NCBI GenBank assembly: GCA_025765595.1
Contig: JAIVFH010000001.1
Coordinates: forward strand, 868,001 to 932,000
Length of the DNA: 64,000 nt
Reading direction: 5' to 3'
Source: Obelidium mucronatum
Lineage: Eukaryota; Chytridiomycota; Chytridiomycetes; Chytridiales; Chytriomycetaceae
The notes beneath the pieces are model-generated. The model was not told where the DNA came from. It was given only the letters and a program-made list of their open reading frames with translations, and did not search any database. A program made the translations under genes and the position numbers. Positions 43,913 to 54,839 of this stretch are shown here, one piece after another. Within the stretch, counting starts at the first letter, position 1. Every line of letters starts with the position of its first letter.

Positions 43913-46900
43913 ATGTCAAAGTTGTTGATCGAAACCTTGTCCACGTGGTTTTACAAGACTCCATATGCCGGAGGCATCTCAGCGCTTCTCATAGTCCTGG
44001 CTGCAGTCGATGGAATGCTTCAGCCTCTGCGCAACTATCTCCTAGGCCAGTTTGTCGATGTTTTAACTTTGGGAACAGGCAGCATACAGCTCATGACGGC
44101 ACACGCCATAATCCTGTCTCTTTTGACTTTAATCATCGGAAGTATCCAGCAAACTGCTTGGTCCTCCGTCCTTCATGATGCTGTTGGCCTCCAGCTTCGG
44201 CACAGACTCACGACCTCCATCTTGATCACTGCCACTCCGAACCCAAACCTCGCTCAAACCCTACAAAACATACAATCTGTGCAAAAAATCGCACAAGAAC
44301 ACATCCCAGCAATGATACAATGCCTGATCCTGTTTTTCACTGGTTTGGCCATCGCACTTGCCACTTCCATCAAGCTCTCTCTCGCGATCTTACTTTCTTT
44401 CCCACTCGTTGCGATAATTCTATCCAGAATGTGGGTCACGAATCGCCGGAATGATATTTCCTCGAATTTAGCAGTCACAGCTGCTTCAAGCCTTGCTAAT
44501 GAGTTGCTTACGAATGTGGAAACTGTTCTTTCCATGAACATGCAAAGCTCGGAATTAAAGCGATATAAGGATCTACTGATGCGGTGTTTGGATATCCAGA
44601 AACAGAACGCAGTTGTGAACGGTGTTGGTTGGGGGACTTACCACTGTACAATGTTTATGGCTTTTGCTGTCGCTTTTTGGGTTGGAGGAAGTTTGGTAAA
44701 TGAGGGCGTCTTATCGGCGGGAGGGGTCCTAGTTTGCTTTTCGCAGCTGGCGGTTGGTATAACTGCGCTAGGAAATATTGGATCTCATATTCAGGCATTA
44801 AAAGAAGCTGAAGTTTTGCTAAACGGAGCTCTGAAAGAAGATGAGAAGGAAGTTATGACTCTGAACTCTGGTTTGGCAAAGCTGGATCATGTTGAAGGAC
44901 GCATCGAATTCCGAAATGTCACATTCAGTTACCCTTCTCGGCCTGAGAATTTGATTCTAGATGGTTTCAACCTCATTGTCGAAGTTGGTGGTTTTACCGC
45001 TATTGTTGCCGAGGTGGGTTCAATATTGACCATCACTCAAGAACCAACAAACCTGCTTTTTTCAGAGTGGTGCTGGGAAGTCAACCATTTTCGCACTTCT
45101 CCTCCGCTTGTACACGCCGAACAAAGGTCAAATACTTCTCGATGGAATCGATATTCAAACACTGGATCCAATTTGGCTGCGATCACAATTTGCGACGGTC
45201 GACCAGCAAACGCATTTGTTTGAATCCATGACTTTATACGAAAATTTGACATTAGGCTGTCCTTTTGAGGACAATATCGCGATGGAAGATGTTCATAAGG
45301 CTCTAGATATGGCTCATGCGAAAAGTATAGTGGATTCGCCTTCCGCAAGAGCTTTGGACCACAGTCGGCGGAGTGAATGATGGATTCAGTGGTGGTCAGA
45401 GACAACGTTTTGGAGTAGCCCGCGCGTTTGTGGGAAGTGAACGAAAGCAGTTTGTGTTGCTGGACGAGCCCACAAGGTATGCTCCCGAAAATATGCTTTG
45501 CAAATGTTGAGTGTATTTTTTAGCGCTTTGGATGCTGAGTCAGAAGAATATGTTCAGAAAGGTCTCAAAGTGCTGTGTGATAGGAAAACCACCCTCCTCA
45601 TCACTCATCGCATTGATATTCTCAAGGAAGGCGTGTCTCATATTGTTGTCCTCGAAAACGGCAGGATTGTTGAAAGCGGCTCGTATCAGAAACTGACGTC
45701 TGACCAGTCACGATTCAATAAGCTTTTCGATATAGAACGGTCCAAATCATCTAATGCATCTCTAATTCCGAGCGTAGTTGGCAAAACTTTAAATCGAGCT
45801 GATGAGACGAGAAATATAGCCGAAACGGATCATGCAACGTTATTGGATTGGTCGCGTTTATGGAAAATCACTCGCCCCCAAGCTAAATGGATTATTATGG
45901 GGGCAGTAGGTTCACTTCTAGAAGGCCTCATATTCCCAGCCGAAGGGTTCCTCATATCTTGCGTGGTGACCTCATATTCACTACCGCATGATATACAATT
46001 TCAGAAAACGGCAAAATACTCCTTAGGTCTCGTGTTTCTGGGTCTTTTTGCATTCGTTTGCTGCTGTCTAACTGGAATTGGAAATACTTACTCTCAATGC
46101 ACATTGATTGCTGGCCTGAAGCTCCAGATATTGACCAAAGCGTTGGAGCAAAACCTCGACTTCTTTGATGAGGCCAATCACTCCGTAGGCGAAATGGAAC
46201 TAGTTTTGTTAGACGGGGTCAAGTTTTTGGAAACAGTTCCTGGTCCGTTTGTTGCCAATGTTGGAAAAGTGTGTATCAATATTTCAGTGGGAATTTGCGT
46301 CGCATTGTACTATGCGCCAAAGCTTACATTTGGTGTTCTGCTTTGCGTTCCTGTTGTAATTCTTCTCGGGAAACTCACTTCTATCATTGTCAACCAGTTT
46401 GTAACAAAAAAATATTGGTAATGGAATTGGTACTTATTCAAAAACAGTTTTCACACCCCATCAATCAAAACAGCTGAGCAATCCACACTTTTTCTCCTTG
46501 CTGTTCTCCCGCATGTACGCACAATTGTTCTTCTCAATGGTCAAACCCGAATACTGAGTCGATTCGCAACTACTGAAGCCGTCGCCCGGAAAGATGCCTT
46601 TTCCTACACAGTATCAATGTCGCTGTTTGGTCAACCCCTAAGAGATGCCCTTATTATTCTTCTATCTACAGCTGGAATGCGGATTGGAGTCTCATTGATC
46701 CGTAGCGGAGTTGTAGAGCCTCAAGAAATGTTGATTGCGCTGACAACTCTGGTTTTGAGTGCAGTAGACGGTGTGGGGGTGGTATCGTCATTGGCTGGGG
46801 GCGGCGGTTTAAGACTTGCGGCAAGAAGATTTGGGAAAGTGCTTGATATTCTAGATTATAAGTCCTCTGACAGTAGTGAAAGTGTGGAAGAACTTCAGTT

Positions 46901-47598
46901 CGAGTCGCCTGCAGTAGAATTCTATGATGTGAATTACGAGTATTTAAGTAGAAAGGGAGTCTCTGTTCTCGATGGTTATAATCTGAAAGTGATATCGGGA
47001 ACTGTGCATCTTCTTACAGGGAAATCCGGCAGTGGGTGGGTATCGATTTGACTTCGTGTGCAAATGACTAACGTCCTGTGTCAGAAAATCAACAGTCATA
47101 CAGCTTCTACAGAAATTAAGAACTCCGAATAGTGGAACTATTAAACTATTTGGGCGTGACATATCTATCCTCGATACCACATTTGTTCGCACAAACGTGG
47201 TCACTGTGACTCAATCATCACGTATTTTTCAAAGAAGCATTCAAGAAAATATCGCCCTATTAGATGATGCGGTGAATTTACATGCTGTTGAGCAAGCATC
47301 CAAACTTGCTGGTGCACATGATTTTATAATGAACCTTTCAGATGGTTATGAAACTGTTGTTGGATCGGGTCCCAAAGAATCTCTTCTATCAGAGGGTCAA
47401 AAGCAGAGAATTTGTTTGGCGAGAGCAATACTGAGGGATCCTCGTGTTCTTGTTCTTGATGAGGCAACAAGTGGACTGGACGGAGAGAGTGAGAAACTCG
47501 TTGTCGAAGGAATAAGGAAATGGTTGCGTGCAGACTCCAGAAGAGTTGTTCTTGTAAGCACTCATACTCCAACAGCGTGGAAGGATGTTGTAACATAA
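43913..47598 (+). CDS. ABCB/MDR-type full-length ABC transporter, one frame break
   Basis: Order: membrane domain, nucleotide-binding domain, membrane domain, nucleotide-binding domain. NBD1 shows ESGAGKST, VDQQTHLFE (Q-loop), FSGGQRQRFGVARA, VLLDEPTSALDAES and ITHRIDIL. NBD2 shows GKSGSGKST, VTQSSRIFQ, LSEGQKQRICLARAIL, VLVLDEATSGLD and VSTHTP. Introns fall inside both Walker A regions (45014-45065, and one near 47038-47084) and after DEPT (about 45478). In NBD1 a one-base insertion near 45332 (GCC for GC) breaks SIVDSLPQEL. A further intron near 46400-46485 has an uncertain acceptor. NBD1 has Ala in place of the first Walker A Gly, and NBD2 has LSEGQ for LSGGQ, so one site may be weak. Likely exporter of lipids or drugs. 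Confidence 0.8.
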
Positions 47599-47677
47599 AG
47601 TAAGTAGTATTTATGCCAACGCAGAATACCAATAAAACGCAAAATGCTGTAAAACTATCGAATTGAAAAAGAACCGA

Positions 47678-48590
47678 CTAAATGGATAACATGCTTCTTA
47701 TTGCTTTCTTGTACTGTTGCTCTTGTTTGTTCTGTGGGTCCAAATCAGTCCATGGGATTCCAAAACCTATTATCGGACTTACATTACTCAATTCAGTCAC
47801 ATCCTTCTTAAATTCTTCCAGTTTTTTTTTCATAGCAGTTAATACACGGATTTTGTCGCGCTTATGGTTCAAAACTACACAGTCTGAATCAGCAAATGAC
47901 GGCGAAATCACCATTATTTTCACCATTTTCCTTCAATTCTTTTTCCAAATCAAGGCGAACCTGGCTCAATGCAATCGTGTTTTTTTCAAGCTTTTTGTGA
48001 AGATCGGCAAGCGATTTCTGCGGTTCAATGTGTCAGCGGTGAGATCTGCTTGTCAAAGACGAGAATTAACCTCGTGCTTTCCGATACTATTTTTGCACTT
48101 GTTAAGAATATTATCGGCCTTTACAAAAGTTTCATCACGCTCTGATTTTGCTTCGCGAATTGTAGGAATTCTGTAAATAACTGTGGTCAGTTTCTGGATG
48201 AACAAGTCTAAACTTAACAGTTCTTCTTCGTCAACGCGAATGGCTTCGTTGAGTTTCTTGGTTGAAGTCTCGATTGACTCGTTGATTGCTTTGCTGACAT
48301 GAGAAACCGTCTCTTCGATTTGACGAGAGAAAAAATCAGACATCGCGAACCTGTCGGGAATAAATGATATTTCTTAATGCCGTCCGCATAACACCGTTGT
48401 GTTCTCACTGGATGCCGCCATCGGCACTTTCGTTGTCTGGAAGCAAGGTACACTATCAAAAAACACGAAGACTCTGCACAACTTCACCTTTCTCTTCCTG
48501 CTCGTAGCTTATAGTATTTGAGCGAGATGCTTTTTTGGCTCGTTGGACAGGCATGTTGCGCAGTTGTTGGGAAGGAAACATAGAAGTCAT
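47678..48590 (-). CDS. orphan coiled-coil protein, five exons
   Basis: Exons 48590-48488, 48436-48409, 48350-48071, 48017-47924 and 47883-47678 join to 236 residues, with introns of 51, 58, 53 and 40 nt. The N-terminus is basic and Ser/Gln-rich (MPVQRAKKASRS). The middle is helical with heptads (EETVSHVSKAINESIETS, LADLHKKLEKNTIALSQV, LTAMKKKLEEFKKDVTEL). The end is a short compact segment with IIGFGIPWTDLDP. The length and layout recall small kinetochore or spindle subunits, but no family signature is visible, so no function is assigned. Confidence 0.7.
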
Positions 48591-48619
48591 TTTCAAAAGT
48601 TAACTTTAACAACCAAATA
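48591..48619. promoter_or_regulatory. 29-base spacer between divergent start codons
   Basis: Only 29 bases separate the ATG of the coiled-coil gene (leftward) and the ATG of a Cys-rich small gene (rightward). The transcripts probably start inside or overlap each other's coding region. Inferred from gene models. Confidence 0.4.
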
Positions 48620-49087
48620 ATGATGCCAAAGAAGTTAACTTTGCACGCAGCATCGGGAAATCATTTCGTACAGTCCTTACACGCGCCATTCTCACTTCGA
48701 TTGTGCGGTGGACGAACACGAATTTTGGACAAGGGCGGACTCAGAGAGGCAACGGATGTCATATTGTTCATCCATACGCCAATCCACATCATATTGACCC
48801 ATTGGTTAAGCGAAAAGAGTCTTACGCGTCCGCCTTTGCCGATTGAGGTCATTCTTGTGATTTCTGACTTCCTTCATGCGAGTGACTTTTTATGCTCAAA
48901 CTGTACTCGCAATGCGAAATCCACAATCAAACACGCCTATATGATTCAAATCGATTGCATGTTTTGTGGAGACGTGTTTTGTCCATGGCAACATTGGCAT
49001 TCGTGCTCCTTGTTCTCGCAACTTGGCATTGATCTGACACCATCTGCTGCGTCTTGCGCATTATACGCTTTCGCTTCAAATAAATGA
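48620..49087 (+). CDS. small Cys/His-rich orphan protein
   Basis: An intronless frame of 155 residues from tandem ATGs. The second half has CSNC, then CMFC, then FCPWQHWHSC, a spacing that could bind zinc. LPIEVILVISDFL precedes it and resembles an F-box-like helix. No family recognised; the frame is moderately short but has clean ends and a balanced composition. Confidence 0.45.
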   Translation: MMPKKLTLHAASGNHFVQSLHAPFSLRLCGGRTRILDKGGLREATDVILFIHTPIHIILTHWLSEKSLTRPPLPIEVILVISDFLHASDFLCSNCTRNAKSTIKHAYMIQIDCMFCGDVFCPWQHWHSCSLFSQLGIDLTPSAASCALYAFASNK

Positions 49088-50482
49088 CGAGAGATGCGAG
49101 TCGCCTCATTTTCCGGCTTATTAAGTTGTTACCCCTTCTCTTGTATAATTGTGTTCAAAGAACATCAATCACCAGCATTCCAAATGAGGAATCGCAGCGA
49201 AAGAAATAACTTCTTCATCAAGAGCGAGTTTTACTATTTCTGCTTTTAAAGTCTTCATATTCCAAAAAGACCCCAAGACCCTGGTGGCACGATCCAACCA
49301 ACTCTTTTGTTTCAGTGATACAGTGTCTGTCCAATATCAAGCAAATATTTACATCGATTCCCTTTCTTAATTTTTAATCAAGCAGTAATAAATAGAAGTG
49401 ATGTGGATGCGAGTGTAGAAGATGAGAGCCAGGCTTGTTTCTCGCAGATTTTTTGCGCACGTTGTCTCCACGTGTAACACGGTCACGCGGGATTCCTCCC
49501 TTCAGGTAGGTAGCGGTGGTTCCAGGGTTACAGACCAACCCACCGCATTTTCAACACTCTCTCCCAATCTCCAATCTCTCGCTCCCACGTGTTGTTCCGT
49601 GCGAAAGTTAAGCTGTTCACAGCTCAGCGGCCCGATGGCCCGTGATACTGACTGTGGAAATATCAGGCAACTTGGACTCTAACGTGTTCCAAGGGTTAAC
49701 AACAACGAATAAAGAAGAACGAATAGAAATAAAGGAATAACATAAATAAAGAGAACAATGACACCCGCAAACGTCCCCGCTCCTTACGTCACTCGCCTCA
49801 CTCCCGCCATCCACCCTTCGTCTCCCAACTCGCCACTGTTTGACTTTGACCAGGCCGCACCACTTCCGCGCCGTGGGTCATCCAGAAAATACTTATCCTT
49901 ATTACAGCTAGGCGGAATTATAATAACGTTTTCCGTTATCCGCGACACAGTTAAGCCACACCATCAGAATTCCGGTAACACCTTTCTCCTGAGTTACCAG
50001 TCTGAGTCGCTCTGTGCCCGCCGCCTCCAGGCCAGGGTAATAAGAACCACAGGGTCCCGCTCCTCTCTTCGATTCGCTCGTGTGACCTGTGTTTAGTAAG
50101 ATTCCTTCCAACATCAAACCCCTTGTCTTGATTAACACATCTCAAGACAACATAGATACGTTAGAAAGTCGCGCATCTGCAGAACCTACACCCTCCCCAG
50201 GATAATCATGTTAGTAACCGACACATTGTTACTCTGAAACTGGGTCTCGTGGTAAGCCCTGCAAAGCTGTATAGTGGCCATCTATTTCATTCTCAGCAAC
50301 TTTATTTGTCCTACTCATTCCAGAACTCCCACAAAGGCCGCATTGTGACATTGTGTCACATGCGCCAATCACGTTCCGCCAAAATAAGTAAAACCCAATT
50401 CCTCCAAATAAACATAAATATATAAATAAGTAAATGAATAAAAAGGAACTAAAGATAAAAGTAAAAGTAATAAAGAAACCCC
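49088..50482. other. 1.4-kb stretch with no confident gene
   Basis: Two plus-strand frames begin plausibly, at 49422 (MRARLVSRRFFAHVVSTC, mitochondrial-leader-like) and 49758 (MTPANVPAPYVTRLTP), but both lose coding character after about 30-50 codons. The sequence from about 49,900 to 50,240 looks like inserted repeat DNA. No tRNA fold was found by eye. Confidence 0.35.
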
Positions 50483-51505
50483 TTAGTGAAGTGGAATTCC
50501 GGTTTCCCACTTCACACACGCAAAATAGAGTAAAATTCCAGCGGTCAAAAATAAGAAAGCCATCAATCCAGTAATAGCAGAAATTGCAGTTTGAGAGATT
50601 CCCGATGAGATCGATTCTTGGGAAACCTGGGGTGTGTCTGTTGATGGTATCACCCCTGCAGAGTCGCCAGGCCGAATAGTTTGAGAAACGGCTGTATTCG
50701 TGGTTGTCGCATAGGTATTTTCGAACTGCCCAGACTCAAAGAAGTCCTCCAGTATCGTATTCCCATCCACATAGAGTATCCCCAGATATTCTCTAAGGGG
50801 AACAATTCTCTTTCCAGAGCTTATCAAAATATCCATACTTTCCTTCACAACAGCTGCCGTATCCCTGCAAGTCATGGGTTAGATGGACATGGGGTCAAAC
50901 GTATAAAATTAGACAAAATTACTTGTAATAGTCATGCTCTAAAGAAATTGCGTTACTGATATTTTGGTCGACCCATTTCCTGAAGCTTGCAGTCACGTTC
51001 GTCATGAATTTACTCCCAACGAATGTTCAATCTTTGCTATCCAGCGTCCAAGCATTTCTGGATTCTTGACCACGTTCGCTCCAATGACCAAGAATGTCGT
51101 CTTCATGTTCACAGTTTTGAAATCTGATTTCAAAAAAGAGAGGCAAAGTCGCAGCCCGGTGCGTTGGGAAAGAACTCAACAATACTTACAATCAAGAACA
51201 ATTTGAGTGAATTGTGATGGCCCATCGTCGAAGCTTGCACACCACACGTTTGAACCAACAGGACAAGCCTTAATATCTGGTACCAAAGGGGACGCATCAG
51301 ACAGAGCGCTGAAGAGTCCAGAAAGAAACGGATGGCGCGATATGTCCGGCTCCGATTGTCCGCGAAAAGTTGTAAGTACTGGGTTGTTCAGGGCAAGTTG
51401 CAAAGCAGCGAGAGTGGCACGAACCTTGGTTTGCCGACCGTTGCTTTGGCGTCTGTCAATTGCCCAAAAACACATACAGACAGGGCGAGGATTGCTATGA
51501 CCCCT
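50483..51505 (-). pseudogene. polysaccharide deacetylase with its catalytic core deleted
   Basis: The 5' part reads VGSNVWCASFDDGPSQFTQIVLD as in the other deacetylases. After an intron (GTAAGT...AATCAG, near 51187-51117) it continues MKTTFLVIGANVVKNPEMLG. The reading then jumps to TNVTASFRKWVDQNISNAISLEHDYY and, after another intron, DTAAVVKESMDILISSGKRIVPL, a Thr/Ser linker and a C-terminal membrane segment ending near 50483. The whole middle of the NodB domain is absent, including the metal-binding HxxxH and the PPK(Y/F)xRPP region. The signal peptide frame (EGVIAILALSVCVFG) has no ATG and is out of phase. This is a decayed copy. Confidence 0.7.
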
Positions 51506-51585
51506 TCTATTGTTCGTAAGCCAATAAGATGTGCCGAGATTTGAAAAAAAGATGAAGTTTTATAGATTTATTGTTCACTTAAACT

Positions 51586-53162
51586 TTACTTGTAAGTTCC
51601 GTAACTTACTGTCCCCGTCTCTAATGGTATAAATGGCTCTTTTGATTCAGTGCTACCTTTGGACATACGATTATGATCCTTTTGCTGATTTCTGCGACGC
51701 AGAAATGCAACAGCTCCAATCACTCCAAGAACAAAAACAGCGGCAGCCCCAGCTATAATGCCGACCATAGAGCCACGGCTAATTTCTAGGGAATTAGCAT
51801 CCGCGGATTGTTGTATTTGATTGAAGCTCGAACCGCTGTTTGCGGTTGGTTTGTTTTGCACAATAACGACCAGCTTATCTGTCAAAGGTTCGATGGCAGT
51901 GCGCGAAGGTTCTGTCACTCGAGCTGCTTGAGTAATAGTCGCGATGATTTTCGCAGGATTTGTTGCAGCTGTTGTCGGCAGATTGGCTTTTGTGGTTGTT
52001 GGATCTGGCAATCCGTTCCTGTTTTCAAATAGGCCGGACTTGAAGAAGTTTTCCAATATGGCATTTCCATACACATCGGAAACACCAATGCATTCTTTCA
52101 AAGGTTTGATAGACCTTCCTGACTTGAGTAAAATATCCATACTCTCCTGAACAACAGTTACGGTTTCCCTATAGAATCCTGCTGTCAGTTCTATAACACG
52201 TCAAGAGAAAAACTTACGGATAATAATCATGCTGCAAAGAAATTCCATTCGTTAATCCTTGGTCCATCCAGTTTTTGAATGTCGCAGGAACTTTACCCAT
52301 TTGACTTTGGCCAAGGAAACTCCAATCCTTTGAATCGGACGACCAAGTGACCGCTGTTAATCCAGCCATTTTTGCCAATCCTCGAACGCGATCGTCGATA
52401 TCACCATCTGAATGCGGGTCAGTTTCGAGCTTGATCATAGTTTTCGGCGAAAACAAACTCACAAGGTGGCCGAAAGTACTTTGGGTAAACGCCAAGAACG
52501 TCAAGAACGGCTTTGGCTGCATAAATCAGCTCTGAGACGACTTGATCATCTGGCAAGGATGGTAAGTGTGGATGGGAGTATGTGTGAATTCTGTTTGTCA
52601 TCAAACGGGATTCGTAAGCAAAATCTTAAATGGGAAGATCTCAATTCTCAACAAACCCAATGTCATGACCAGCTTGATAAGTCGACAGCAGAATTTCTGG
52701 ATGCTTGACAACGTTGGATCCAATGACCCAAAATGTCGCTTTGGCATTAACGCTTTTGAAATCTATTTCAAACAAAAGGTCAATTCAAGGGGCACGACAG
52801 CATCCCACCGCCAATATATAATTAGTAGAATTTCTTACAATCTAGAACGATAGGTGTTGCCGGAGACGGTCCATCGTCAAAGCTGGCTCCCCATGCATTG
52901 GACCCTGCGGAGCAAGTCTTAATATCCCCAGAGAAGGATTCAGTTTTCAAAGACTTGAAGTACGAAGTCCAGGCTGGAACTGAAGGAGCAACACCAAAGT
53001 CTATTTTCCATGAGAAGTCAATGCTGCCAGAGAGGAAAGGAGAATGGGTTCAGTTTACAAGATTGAAAACACTGAGACGAGTCACCCTCGCCGTTTCCCA
53101 GTTTTCTCATTCTTTGATTTGTGTGCAAGAGTCGGTAAGCTGTTTGCGATACTTGGGAGCAT
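51586..53162 (-). CDS. polysaccharide (chitin) deacetylase, CE4 family, membrane-anchored
   Basis: Six exons (53162-53086, 53023-52839, 52762-52657, 52590-52463, 52407-52218, 52168-51586) join to 422 residues. NodB motifs are complete: GASFDDGPSP, HDIGIHTYSHPH (HxxxH), PKYFRPP, TWSSDSKDW and ISLQHDYY. The C-terminal region has a Thr/Ala-rich linker, a membrane helix (GSMVGIIAGAAAVFVLGVIGAVAF) and a basic RRRNQQKD cytosolic tail, so this one spans the membrane. The proposed first 25 residues (MLPSIANSLPTLAHKSK) align in position with the signal peptide of the divergent neighbour but are not hydrophobic; a true first exon may be missing. Expected to deacetylate chitin at the cell surface. Confidence 0.85.
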
Positions 53163-53540
53163 TTTCAACAAAGAAATATGAGTATCAGTCGAACTCTAAT
53201 GTACAGGACCACATTTGCGAACTGAGGATCGCATTCAAAAGCAGCTGATGAGCTAGCTGAATGAAATCACCCTGAGTTATTTATGGCCTCTATTGGCAAC
53301 TTAGTACTATTAATATGATCAGGTGCAGTGGTCGAATCGACCACTAGTGGATCACAGTGATCACGAATCAACTCAATAACATAAGAAAAGGATCAGAGTC
53401 AGCGATGGTACGTCATTGTCAATTTTGCAGGGCGCAGATGAACTGCATAACTCAAGTTGCTTGATTCTCTTATCTCGGAGATTAAAAACATAAAATTAAA
53501 TACATAAAATAGGGTTGTGTTGACTTTATCAAAAACCATC
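53163..53540. promoter_or_regulatory. intergenic region between divergent deacetylase genes, with a palindrome cluster
   Basis: A 378-base spacer between two deacetylase starts. It contains three abutting or overlapping palindromes at 53328-53344 (gtggtcgaatcgaccac), 53341-53350 (ccactagtgg) and 53350-53362 (gatcacagtgatc). They may be transcription factor operators; function is inferred from position. Confidence 0.5.
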
Positions 53541-54791
53541 ATGCTTCCAGTTATCGCAATTGGCCTCATTCTCGTCACTCACGTCTTTGCCTATGACTTT
53601 TCATGGGGCCCCGCTCCAGGTGCGGCTGTTGTTGGAGTGCCTGAATGGACAAAGTACTTTCAAGCTGTCAACGGAAAAGCCACGCCAAAGAAGGACGTTC
53701 GATCATGTCGACCTGGTGGGCATACAGATGTATGGGGAGCCTCATTTGACGATGGTCCGGGAGTGGAAACCTTATCCGTGATAGAATGTAAGAACTGGTT
53801 TTGCTTGTGGCATCAAGAATCTAAAACAACCTCCAGACTTCAAAAATATTAATATGCTCGCTACATTCTGGGTTATTGGAGTGAACATTCCAAGACTACC
53901 AGATACTTTGGCAGCAACCTACCAAGCCGGGCATGAGATTGGGACACACACATGGTCGCACAAGGATCTCACTACACTAAGTGATGATCAGATTGTTGCG
54001 GAATTAGTTTACGGCTCAAGAGCCATCTATGAAGTTATAGGAGTATTTCCGAAATACTACCGACCACCTTGTAAGTTTTCTGATGCGTTTTTGCTGCAGT
54101 TGGTGTTAAACGTTTTCCAAACCCCCTTCGACTCAAAGACGGCGCAATCGATGAACGAGTTAGGAAAATTGGAGCTATGCTAGGCCTGCGTGCGGTCAGA
54201 TGGAATTTTGATTCAGACGATTGGCAACACAAGGACAAGAATATGACAACTGTACCAACTCTGTTTCGAGATTGGATGGAGCAAGAAATGGATCAAGGCA
54301 TTTCATTGCAACATGATTATTACGCGTAAGTTTATTGTGCGGTTGGAAATTGTGATTTAAATACTGACGAACTTGTGTCTAGTGACACAGCCGCCGCTAT
54401 TCCCCCAAGCATGGCTTTTCTTTTACAAGGCGGAAAAACCATTGTTCCTCTAACGAAGTGCATCGGTGACAAGGAAGGAGCATACCATAACCCGGTTTTG
54501 CAAGAGTTTTTTGAAAGTGGTCAATTCAACAGGCATTTTGGAAACACGCAGTTCATTAGACATCCAAAGGCCCTGATAAAGCAATCAAGTTTACAGTCAT
54601 ATGGGCAATACATTCCTCAGGAAATCGATCCGGATTCTCTATTTTATATTACGGGTTTTGTTGTGGTTGCCATTGCAGCGGGCCTTTTGATGTTGAGTCG
54701 AAAGATGCGCAAAAACCAGGCAACAGTTGCAGTCAGTGCCTCTCTGACTATTGTTTTTATACTATCTTCAATCGTTTTATGGATCTCATAA
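53541..54791 (+). CDS. polysaccharide (chitin) deacetylase, CE4 family, membrane-anchored
   Basis: Four exons (53541-53787, 53837-54070, 54139-54325, 54383-54791) join to 358 residues. The signal peptide MLPVIAIGLILVTHVFA is followed by YDFSWG. NodB motifs: WGASFDDGPG, HEIGTHTWSHKD (HxxxH), PKYYRPP, RWNFDSDDW and ISLQHDYYA. The C-terminus has two hydrophobic segments (YITGFVVVAIAAGLLML and a terminal IVFILSSIVLWIS), suggesting membrane or GPI anchoring. Intron phases match those of the two other intact deacetylases, with one intron fewer, so an intron was lost. It shares a spacer with the divergent deacetylase. Confidence 0.9.
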
Positions 54792-54839
54792 AGTCTACCG
54801 TTTACACAGTTTATTCGAGATTAAGTGTTGCCCTATAAT

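Noticed and set aside
49422..50096. Two possible small genes in the 49-50 kb gap
   Set aside because: Plausible first 30-50 residues only; no continuation through introns and no family.
50107..50240. Possible solo LTR (TGTTGGAAGG on minus strand near 50113)
   Set aside because: No matching second end, no target-site duplication found.
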